Source: an uncultured Porphyromonadaceae bacterium (GTDB lineage: Bacteria; Bacteroidota; Bacteroidia; Bacteroidales; Muribaculaceae). From it: DNA of 12,845 nt. Numbering within the stretch: position 1 is the first letter of the stretch; each line of letters opens with the position of its first letter. The stretch is from the NCBI GenBank assembly GCA_905193395.1, contig CAJJOO010000008.1:1-12845 (forward strand). The letters are read 5' to 3'. The translations under genes were made by a program, and so were the position numbers. Of the stretch, positions 6,651 through 12,845 are shown piece by piece. The notes beneath the pieces are model-generated. The model did no database searches. It saw only the letters and a program-made list of their open reading frames with translations, and was not told the DNA's origin.

Positions 6651-8564
6651 TCAGTGACGCGGAGCGGTAAAGGTATTACCGGTCAATTTAGCCTCGCCGC
6701 GGTCGACCATTGCGCGCAGTATCGTCACGGCCGTGTCGCGGTCGCTCTCGTTCGGAAAGGCATGGCTAAGCCGGTTCAGGTCTATTCCCCCCTCGCTGCC
6801 TGCAAGCATGGCGCCGACGGTCTGCCTTATGAACTCACGGCGCTCTTCCGCGCCACCGGCGCGGCGGCCGGCGCGGCACACATCGCATTTCCCGCAATTC
6901 GGCGCGTCGGTCTCGCCGAAATAGCGCATCATCCGCTGCACGCGGCAGGTGGTGTCGTTGAACACATAGTCGATTACCGATTCCATCCGCCGTGTTGCCG
7001 CTTCAAGCCGTGCTTCGTACACTTCGGTGGGAATCTGAATATACCGGGGCAATTCGCGCGACGTCGGGAAGTAGATAAACGGCAGTGTGCGCCGGGGTAT
7101 GTATTGCAGTACGTGGCGGCGCGAGAGTTCGAGCAGTGCTTCATACACATCCTGCCGCGGAACCGATGCCAGAATGGCAATGTCGCCTTCGTCCACGGGG
7201 ACAAAGTCGGCATACAGCCCCGTGTAGTGCCTCAGCATCGCCTGGAGTACGGCATCAGCGGCCGCTGAGAGTTCGGTCCGGTACAGTTCGCGCTTGTCCA
7301 TGACAATCAGCACGCGCGAGCGGCTGCCCATATCCTCGTTGAATTCCATCACTCCGGCACGGGTCAGGAATCCCAGCGAGGCCAGCACGGGCCGCGGTTG
7401 CATTGAGAAGACGCGGCAGAATTTAGCCACATCACACTCATATACATTGTTATATCCGCCCCCGACTGCCACATTCAGGAAATTGCACATCATCTCGTAG
7501 ACGTTCAGGATATACTCGCGGCCGGGAAATTCCATCGAAAGGCGCCGCCGCAGAATTCCTTTGTCCTTGGACGAGGCTATGACGACGGCAAACGATTCGC
7601 GCCCGTCGCGTCCCGCACGCCCCGCCTCCTGATAGTATTCTTCGAGCGATGGCGGAATGTCGTAATGCACCACCACGCGCACATCCGGTTTGTCGATGCC
7701 CATGCCGAAGGCATTTGTCGCAACCATCACGCGGCAGCGTCCGTCCATCCACATCTCTTGTCGCGCGGTCTTTTCCTCGGGACTCAGTCCGGCATGGTAG
7801 AAGCCGGCCGAAATACCTTCATTGCACAGCATTGTGGCGATTTCAGCCGTGCGGCGCCGCGAGCGGGCGTATACGATGGCCGACCCCGACGTATTGTTCA
7901 AAACACGGAGCATGACATCGTCCTTTATGTCGCTGTACCGGACCAGATAACTGATGTTGCCGCGCGTGAAACTGCGCGAGAACACAGCCGGTTCGCGCAT
8001 GCACAGCCGCGTTTTGATGTCATCCACCACTTGCGGCGTGGCCGACGCCGTCAGCGCCAGCACCGGAGCCTGCGAAAACATTCCGCGCAGTTCGGCAACC
8101 GTCATGTACGACGGCCGGAAGTCGTAGCCCCACTGCGATATGCAGTGCGCCTCGTCCACAACGATTATCGAGACATCCCATGCGGCGATTTCAGCCCTGA
8201 ACTCGGACCGCGACAGTTTTTCCGGCGAGAGATACAGAATCTTCATCCTTCCGGCATAAATCCTGTCGAGGGTCAGCCGCTGCTCGTGGCGGTTCATGGC
8301 CGAGTGGAGGCAGCCGGCGGGGATTCCGCGGGAGCGGAGGTTGTCGACCTGGTCCTTCATTAGCGAAATGAGGGGGGTTATCACCAGGGTGATACCCTCG
8401 CTCATTAAGGCTGGAATCTGGAACGTGAGGGATTTGCCGCCGCCCGTCGGCATCAGGCCGATGGTATCGCGCCCGGCGAGTACGGAGGCGATAATCTCTG
8501 CCTGACATTCGCGGAACGTGTCGTAGCCCCAGTAGCGGCGCAGGATGTCGAGGGGGGTGTCCAT
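6651..8564 (-). CDS. recQ: RecQ-family ATP-dependent 3'-5' DNA helicase
   Basis: This 637-residue SF2 helicase has all RecQ motifs in order: motif 0 FRECQAEII (17-25), Walker A MPTGGGKS (38-45, Lys 44), Ia VITPLISLMKDQ (61-72), DEAH with the aromatic loop CISQWGYDFRPSY (137-153), III LTASAT (171-176), IV IVYARSR (230-236), V VMVATNAFGMGIDKPDVR (279-296) and VI EYYQEAGRAGRDGR (309-322). A four-cysteine zinc site is present with the spacing of E. coli RecQ (C-x16-C-x2-C-x2-C at 540, 557, 560, 563), but near the C-terminus rather than directly after the helicase core. Residues 345-535 lie between and appear to hold winged-helix-like sequence. There is no obvious HRDC domain. RecQ unwinds DNA ends and gaps and supplies single strands to RecJ. 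Its ATG overlaps the recJ stop by one base (TGATG), so translation is probably coupled. Confidence 0.94.
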   Translation of the reverse strand: MDTPLDILRRYWGYDTFRECQAEIIASVLAGRDTIGLMPTGGGKSLTFQIPALMSEGITLVITPLISLMKDQVDNLRSRGIPAGCLHSAMNRHEQRLTLDRIYAGRMKILYLSPEKLSRSEFRAEIAAWDVSIIVVDEAHCISQWGYDFRPSYMTVAELRGMFSQAPVLALTASATPQVVDDIKTRLCMREPAVFSRSFTRGNISYLVRYSDIKDDVMLRVLNNTSGSAIVYARSRRRTAEIATMLCNEGISAGFYHAGLSPEEKTARQEMWMDGRCRVMVATNAFGMGIDKPDVRVVVHYDIPPSLEEYYQEAGRAGRDGRESFAVVIASSKDKGILRRRLSMEFPGREYILNVYEMMCNFLNVAVGGGYNNVYECDVAKFCRVFSMQPRPVLASLGFLTRAGVMEFNEDMGSRSRVLIVMDKRELYRTELSAAADAVLQAMLRHYTGLYADFVPVDEGDIAILASVPRQDVYEALLELSRRHVLQYIPRRTLPFIYFPTSRELPRYIQIPTEVYEARLEAATRRMESVIDYVFNDTTCRVQRMMRYFGETDAPNCGKCDVCRAGRRAGGAEERREFIRQTVGAMLAGSEGGIDLNRLSHAFPNESDRDTAVTILRAMVDRGEAKLTGNTFTAPRH

Positions 8565-10300
8565 CAGTCGGTCTCGCTGGAGGTGCGAATCTGCTTGACG
8601 AGCAACTGGATGGTCGATGAAGCGTTGTGGTGCTTGTTTTCCTCTATCGTATAGCAGATGTTGAAGGGCTTCCCGGCGTGGATATAGTCGAAATACTGCG
8701 CCATGTTGAAGGCTATGCCGTTGATGACCTTGCCGGAAGTGTCGTCCACAAGTTCCAGTTTGACATGTTCCAGATGCTTGCCCACAAGCATGCTCGTGCC
8801 GAAATCTTTCACCCCTCGGGTGCAGAACGTGGGTTTCTGGTTGCCGGGGCCGAAGGGATTGAACAGCCCCAGGGTGGATATGAGTTCGGGCGTAATCTGC
8901 GAGAAATTGAGGAAAGCGTCGATGTCGATGACCGGTGTCTGCTGCTCGGGCAGGATGTGCGAGGCCACATATTCTTCGAAGCGGCGCGTGAATTCCGGAA
9001 TGTTTTCCTCGCGCAGCGAAAGGCCTACGGCATAGGGGTGACCGCCGAAATTTTCCAGCAGGTCGCGGACCGAATCGATGGCCTTGTAAATGTCGAATCC
9101 CTGCACCGAACGCGACGAGCCGGTTGCCAGACCGTTCGACAGCGTCAGCACCACCGACGGCTTGTAGTACAGTTCGGTGAGACGCGAGGCCACGATGCCG
9201 ATGATTCCCTTGTGCCAGTCTTTGTTGTAGATGACAATGGATTTCTTGGGCGAATACATCTCGCCGCGGGCCTCGAGAATGGCGTTGGCCTCGTCGGTGA
9301 TGCGCTTGTCCAGTTCCTTGCGGTCTTTGTTGTACTGGTCGATGGCGATGCTCTTTGCGACGGCGTCCTTGGAATCGCGGGCCACCAGCAGTTCCACGGC
9401 CTCACGGCCGCTCTGCATGCGTCCCGACGCATTGATTCTCGGGCCGATTTTGAATATAACATCGCTGATGGTGATTTCCTTGCCGCCCAGGCCGCAAGTC
9501 CTGATTATTGCACGCAGCCCCAGGTTTGGATTGGAATTCAGCCTTTTCAGTCCGGCGAAGGCCATCACGCGGTTCTCGTCGACCATCGGCACGATGTCGG
9601 CGGCGATGCTCACGGCAACCAGGTCCAGCATCGATTCCAGTTCGGCGGTCCCGATGCCGTTCGATATGGAAAAAGCCTGCATGAATTTGTAGCCCACGCC
9701 GCAGCCCGACAGGTGACGGCAGGGGTAGGTGCTGCCTTCGAGTTTCGGATTCAGGATTGCGGCGGCAGGCGGCAGTGTGTCGTCTGGCACGTGGTGGTCG
9801 CAGATGATGAAGTCAATGCCTTTCGTTGCGGCATAGGCTATTTCGTCGATGGCCTTGATGCCGCAGTCCAGTATGATAATGAGTTTTATCCCTTCCTCGG
9901 CGGCATTGTCGATTATCGACCGCGAGATGCCGTAACCCTCGTCATAGCGCGTGGGGATGTAGAAGTCAATCTCGCTGTAAAAGTTTTGCAGATAGCGGTA
10001 TACCAGCGCCACGGCCGTCGTGCCGTCCACGTCATAGTCGCCGTAGACCAGGATTCGCTCTTTCGAACCCATGGCGCGGTTCAGGCGGTCGACGGCCTTG
10101 TCCATGTCGGGCATCAGAAACGGGTCGTGCAGGTCGCGCAGCGAAGGGTGGAAAAACCTTTCGGCGCCGGCAATCGAGGTGATGCCCCTTTGCACGAGCA
10201 GTTCGCTCACCGGCGGGCATTTGGCATAGCGCCGCGCCAGTTCGCTTTCAAGTTTCTGCTCTTCCGAGGTCAGTGGCAGATAGTTCCATTTGCTTGTCAT
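8564..10300 (-). CDS. recJ: Single-stranded-DNA-specific 5'-3' exonuclease RecJ
   Basis: This 578-residue DHH-superfamily nuclease has the usual length for RecJ. Motif I is VYGDYDVDGTTA (85-96), motif II ILDCGIKA (143-150), motif III IICDHHVPDD (165-174), then LSGCGVGYKF (197-206), motif IV AADIVPM (233-239), GPRINASGR (286-294), the DHHA1 region with WHKGIIGIVASRL (362-374), TGSSRS (393-398) and FGGHPYAVGL (418-427), and a C-terminal OB-like part including FNPFGPGNQKP (480-490). The metal-binding Asp and His residues are all present. RecJ degrades single strands 5' to 3' in RecFOR recombination, mismatch and base-excision repair, typically with RecQ, whose gene follows with a one-base overlap. 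The MscS-family gene ends 15 bases upstream, so recJ is probably read from the same transcript. Confidence 0.96.
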   Translation of the reverse strand: MTSKWNYLPLTSEEQKLESELARRYAKCPPVSELLVQRGITSIAGAERFFHPSLRDLHDPFLMPDMDKAVDRLNRAMGSKERILVYGDYDVDGTTAVALVYRYLQNFYSEIDFYIPTRYDEGYGISRSIIDNAAEEGIKLIIILDCGIKAIDEIAYAATKGIDFIICDHHVPDDTLPPAAAILNPKLEGSTYPCRHLSGCGVGYKFMQAFSISNGIGTAELESMLDLVAVSIAADIVPMVDENRVMAFAGLKRLNSNPNLGLRAIIRTCGLGGKEITISDVIFKIGPRINASGRMQSGREAVELLVARDSKDAVAKSIAIDQYNKDRKELDKRITDEANAILEARGEMYSPKKSIVIYNKDWHKGIIGIVASRLTELYYKPSVVLTLSNGLATGSSRSVQGFDIYKAIDSVRDLLENFGGHPYAVGLSLREENIPEFTRRFEEYVASHILPEQQTPVIDIDAFLNFSQITPELISTLGLFNPFGPGNQKPTFCTRGVKDFGTSMLVGKHLEHVKLELVDDTSGKVINGIAFNMAQYFDYIHAGKPFNICYTIEENKHHNASSTIQLLVKQIRTSSETD

Positions 10301-10315
10301 GGTATGGTTGGTGTT

Positions 10316-11443
10316 TTATTTGTCGGTGGGGGTGGGGGCGTCGAGGTGGTTCAGGTGTACGTCCAGTTGCGGGAAGGGGAACGATACGCCCGCTTCCGGC
10401 AGTTTCTCATAAATCAGTTCGTTTATGCTGAAATAGACGCTCCAGTAGTCTGACGTACGGGTCCATGCGCGCACTTTCAGCACAACGGCGCTGTCGGCCA
10501 GATTGTCGACAACCACCACCGGCGAGCAGTCGGCTTTCGGAATCAGCGCGGCAACGCGCTTCTCTTCCTTTTCCTGCCAGGTTTCCACGCGCTCGCGGTG
10601 GCGGTGCCATAGGCGGTGGAAAAATCCTGGACGCTTGTCCTCGCCGGCTGCCTCATCAGTCTCCGTATTGTCCTCGTCCTGATTCCCGGCCGAGGCTTCG
10701 GCGCGCTGGCGGCGGTCGTCGTCGAGATACTGCCGCACGATACGGTCGTCGGCCTGAATTATGTCCAGTATGGCTTTGCGTGCCGTGTCGACGCTGTCGC
10801 CGTAACTGATTCCGACGGTCCAGTCCACGCGCCGGTAATCCTCGCGCGAGAAATTGTTGATTGACCCCGTCGAAAGGCCGCCGTTGGGGATTATGATTGA
10901 TTTGTTGTCGGGCGTCAGGATGATGGTGTGGAAAATCTGTATTTCCTTCACCGTTCCGGCATAGCCCTGCGTCTCGATGTAGTCGCCCACACGGTAGGGC
11001 TTCAGCAGCAGTATCAGAACGCCGCCGGCAAAGTTCTGCAGCGTTCCGCTCAGTGCCATACCGATTGCGACGCCGGCCGAGGCAAACAGCGCTATGAACG
11101 AAGATGTTTCTATGCCCAGCAGCCCGATGACCGTGACTATCAGTATGAAATACAGCACTATCCTCACAAAACTCAGCAGGAACGTCATCAGCGAGTTGTC
11201 CACTCGCCTACGCAACATTATGTTGGTGAGGATGTTGTAAATCTTCTTTATTATGAATTTGCCGACGTAGAATACCGTGACGGCAATCAGGATGTTGATG
11301 GCAAGGGAAACCGCGCCCGAGACGAAGCGATTGATAAGTTCGTCGACGGGCAGCGTCTTGAGCATCCCCAGTTCGCTTTTGACCGAGGGGACGGAATCCG
11401 GTATCACCGGGATTATATCTTGAATCAGTGGCAGCAGTCTCAT
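10316..11443 (-). CDS. MscS-family small-conductance mechanosensitive ion channel
   Basis: The ATG at 11443 gives 375 residues, follows the upstream stop by 19 bases and is preceded by an AAAGAGAA stretch. An alternative ATG at 11488 would overlap the peptidase gene by 26 bases. After an amphipathic N-terminus come three membrane helices: about 41-62, 86-108 and the Gly/Ala-rich pore helix TM3 (116-148, with ASAGVAIGMALSG and LQNFAGGVLILLLKPYRVGDYI). The beta domain follows with the diagnostic IIIPNGGLSTGSINNFSR (183-200) and VDWTVGISYGDSVDTAR. MscS channels open on membrane tension to release solutes in hypo-osmotic shock. Unusually, residues about 238-303 form a highly charged insertion inside the C-terminal alpha/beta domain, before the VVVVDNLADSAVVLKVRAW strand pair. 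It sits between the C11 peptidase and recJ, probably cotranscribed. Confidence 0.9.
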   Translation of the reverse strand: MRLLPLIQDIIPVIPDSVPSVKSELGMLKTLPVDELINRFVSGAVSLAINILIAVTVFYVGKFIIKKIYNILTNIMLRRRVDNSLMTFLLSFVRIVLYFILIVTVIGLLGIETSSFIALFASAGVAIGMALSGTLQNFAGGVLILLLKPYRVGDYIETQGYAGTVKEIQIFHTIILTPDNKSIIIPNGGLSTGSINNFSREDYRRVDWTVGISYGDSVDTARKAILDIIQADDRIVRQYLDDDRRQRAEASAGNQDEDNTETDEAAGEDKRPGFFHRLWHRHRERVETWQEKEEKRVAALIPKADCSPVVVVDNLADSAVVLKVRAWTRTSDYWSVYFSINELIYEKLPEAGVSFPFPQLDVHLNHLDAPTPTDK

Positions 11444-11462
11444 CTTTGGATTCTCTTTTGTG

Positions 11463-12653
11463 TCAATGGGTGAAATGATGCGCGACAACGTCGGTTGCCC
11501 ATTGCAGGCGGTCGTAGTTCCTTACATTGAAGTCGCGGATGTTGTTGAATACCCGGGTGGAGAGACCGCTGGGATTCTTGATCTCGTATCTGTCGAAAAT
11601 GCGTTCGGTGGACTTCTGGAATATCACCGTTTCGGCCATGGCATGATCGAAATTGCCTGCCGGTGTCGGCTCCAGCCCGTGTTTGTCGGCCAGCGCGTGC
11701 ACATACTCGCCGAAGTCCAGATAAAAGGCCTGGCGGGTGGTGGCGTTGCCGTTGTAGTTGGTTACGGTCGTCAGGGGGTGGGGCGTATCCGTCAGGCGGT
11801 ATATCGCGCGGGTAGCATCGGCCAGGCCGTCGAGCCCGCGGGTGTCGATTACGGTCATCGTGGCGCTGCGGTCGAACGGGTCGGTTTTCGCGTCGTAGTA
11901 GTCGAAGGTGTTTTGTGCCGCTTGAACCAGTGCTTCGCGGCTGCCGTCCAGCAGCGAAGCAAGGTTGCGGTCGTAAGGCATCCCTTCGAGGGGCAGTGTC
12001 GCCGCGCTTGCCACTATGTAGCGCGCGCAGTCGCGCAGTTCGTAGGCCACCTCCACGCTTCCCATCAGGCAGCAGTCGAAGTATATGTAATCGAATCCCT
12101 TGCCTTCAAGCACTTTGGCAAGAGTCGTCACATTCATTCTCCTGCCCTGGTCCACTCCGAACGACAGCGGACGGATGCCGTCGGCGGTCGCGGGCTGTTC
12201 CATGCCGTCCTCCACCCATCCCGAGGCGTGGCTCCAGAGCACAAGGCCGTACGAAGCCGCACCGGTACTCTTGACATCGGCAATCACTTCTTCCATCCGC
12301 GCCGACGAAACTGCCGCAGCGTCGGTGTATTTCTTGATGGTTATGAAACCGTCCTGCGTCAGTTCCAGCAACGACGATCCCTGATAAGTGCTGTGGAAAA
12401 CCAGCAGGCGGTTGTTCCCAAGCCCGTTGGCCCGCGCTGCGCGTTCCATTTCCTTCATGTCCAGGGTATCATAGCCCACATACGAACCGCCCGGCTCAGG
12501 GTGAAGACCGAGGTCGTTCGCCGCAACCATATACACCAGTACGGTGCGCTCCGGTTTCTCGACCGGAGTGTACGGCTCGTCGTCCGAGCACGACAGTGTC
12601 GCTACGGCCACGGCAAACATCAGTATATATAAAGTTATTTTTTTCAGTTTCAT
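11463..12653 (-). CDS. Clostripain-like C11-family cysteine peptidase, surface lipoprotein
   Basis: This 396-residue protein starts with a lipoprotein signal: MKLKKITLYI, a hydrophobic core, and the lipobox ATLSC with the lipidated cysteine at 22. SDDE follows directly, resembling the acidic lipoprotein export signal that sends Bacteroidota lipoproteins to the cell surface. The catalytic domain shows the clan CD pattern: TVLVYMVAANDL strand (37-48), catalytic His 142 in GLVLWSHASGW, and FDCCLMGSVEVAYEL (192-206), with Cys 195 the likely nucleophile because it precedes LMG as in other C11 enzymes. These peptidases usually cleave after Arg or Lys and are activated by self-cleavage; the actual specificity here is not visible. 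It is first in the leftward unit with the channel, recJ and recQ. Its role relative to those genes is unknown. Confidence 0.9.
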   Translation of the reverse strand: MKLKKITLYILMFAVAVATLSCSDDEPYTPVEKPERTVLVYMVAANDLGLHPEPGGSYVGYDTLDMKEMERAARANGLGNNRLLVFHSTYQGSSLLELTQDGFITIKKYTDAAAVSSARMEEVIADVKSTGAASYGLVLWSHASGWVEDGMEQPATADGIRPLSFGVDQGRRMNVTTLAKVLEGKGFDYIYFDCCLMGSVEVAYELRDCARYIVASAATLPLEGMPYDRNLASLLDGSREALVQAAQNTFDYYDAKTDPFDRSATMTVIDTRGLDGLADATRAIYRLTDTPHPLTTVTNYNGNATTRQAFYLDFGEYVHALADKHGLEPTPAGNFDHAMAETVIFQKSTERIFDRYEIKNPSGLSTRVFNNIRDFNVRNYDRLQWATDVVAHHFTH

Positions 12654-12657
12654 ACTA

Positions 12658-12665
12658 CAAAGTTA
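12658..12665 (-). promoter_or_regulatory. Bacteroidota -7 promoter box next to the C11 peptidase start
   Basis: On the minus strand TAACTTTG lies four bases (TAGT) before the ATG at 12653 and is identical to the -7 box of the phosphatase promoter, with an A-rich AAAATCGC flank. No TTTG -33 element is found at the expected distance; that position reads GGCC. If the box is used, the transcript would begin at or very near the ATG. Confidence 0.5.
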
Positions 12666-12701
12666 GCGATTTTCTGCCTATTTCCGGCCTCGCTTAACTA
12701 T

Positions 12702-12732
12702 AATTAAGAGCCTCAGTAATTGAGAGCCTCAG
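12702..12732. repeat. Two tandem 16-base repeats upstream of the C11 peptidase promoter
   Basis: AATTAAGAGCCTCAG (12702-12716) recurs as AATTGAGAGCCTCAG (12718-12732), with one difference and a period of 16 bases. It lies about 40-70 bases upstream of the -7 box. Possible operator sites or a small duplication; no known binding motif is recognised. Confidence 0.5.
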
Positions 12733-12774
12733 CCGCCATATCCCGCCGTCAGTCCCGATTACACCGGGAATCTG

Positions 12775-12820
12775 AAAAATTCCCGCATCGCAGCCCTCTG
12801 TGACTGTCAATGCGGGAATT
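12775..12820 (-). terminator. Hairpin terminator of a leftward gene beyond the right edge
   Basis: AATTCCCGCAT (12778-12788) and ATGCGGGAATT (12810-12820) are perfect 11-bp reverse complements around a 21-base loop. Read on the minus strand the stem ends in GGGAATTTTTC, giving a T-tract in the correct place. On the plus strand the following bases are not T-rich at once. It therefore probably ends a minus-strand gene located to the right of the window and isolates the C11 unit from it. Confidence 0.65.
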
Positions 12821-12845
12821 ATCCTTAATTTTCCGGATTGGGATT

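Noticed and set aside
6597..7268. Plus-strand frame starting one base after the pncB stop, apparently a downstream operon partner
   Set aside because: It lies entirely antisense to the C-terminal part of recQ, including the zinc site, and has no domain.
8627..10453. 608-codon open frame on the plus strand opposite recJ
   Set aside because: recJ is certain from its motifs and the antisense protein matches no family that I recognise.
11460..12632. 390-codon open frame opposite the C11 peptidase
   Set aside because: It is a shadow of a gene with lipobox and catalytic His/Cys; the antisense product is not recognisable.
1..12845. CRISPR arrays, transposases, integrases, phage genes, tRNA or rRNA genes
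   Set aside because: None was seen; repeats are limited to the short ones listed and all large genes are chromosomal core or signalling genes.

Overview
The window looks like a chromosomal segment of a GC-rich member of the Bacteroidales (phylum Bacteroidota), possibly a gut lineage such as Muribaculaceae or a relative; the family-level guess is weak. The evidence is: a type IX secretion / gliding gene pair (end of gldM, then gldN), which is found only in Bacteroidota; two matches to the Bacteroidota -7 promoter box TAnnTTTG; a lipoprotein with an acidic Bacteroidota-type surface-export signal; and a clostripain-like C11 lipoprotein. No mobile element, CRISPR array, tRNA or rRNA gene was seen.

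Plus-strand block, left: the last 63 codons of gldM (1-194) are followed after 10 bases by gldN (205-1290), the end of a T9SS core operon. A strong hairpin terminator (1339-1384) closes it. Its T-rich tail runs into the -33 element of a well-formed Bacteroidota promoter (1381-1412) that drives a two-gene signalling unit: a membrane-anchored PP2C-type Ser/Thr phosphatase (1439-3166) and a membrane-anchored Hanks-type Ser/Thr kinase (3230-5029). Each enzyme has a cytoplasmic catalytic domain, a low-complexity linker, one membrane span and a different extracytoplasmic domain of about 200 residues. This pair is the most interesting system here: both the writer and the eraser of phosphorylation look like trans-membrane sensors, and they lie directly next to the T9SS motor/ring genes.

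Middle: a 349-base non-coding stretch (5030-5378) holds a GC-rich hairpin that may end the kinase unit, a second imperfect hairpin, and a perfect 10-bp inverted repeat with an AT-rich 50-base spacer in front of pncB (nicotinate phosphoribosyltransferase, 5379-6596).

Minus-strand block, right: four genes read leftward as a tight unit, C11-family surface lipoprotein peptidase (12653-11463), MscS-family channel (11443-10316), recJ (10300-8564) and recQ (8564-6651), with gaps of 19 and 15 bases and a one-base stop/start overlap between recJ and recQ. RecJ and RecQ work together on single-strand gap and break processing (RecFOR pathway). recQ and pncB converge across 54 bases. At the right edge are a short tandem repeat upstream of the C11 promoter and a hairpin that looks like the terminator of a leftward gene lying beyond the window.
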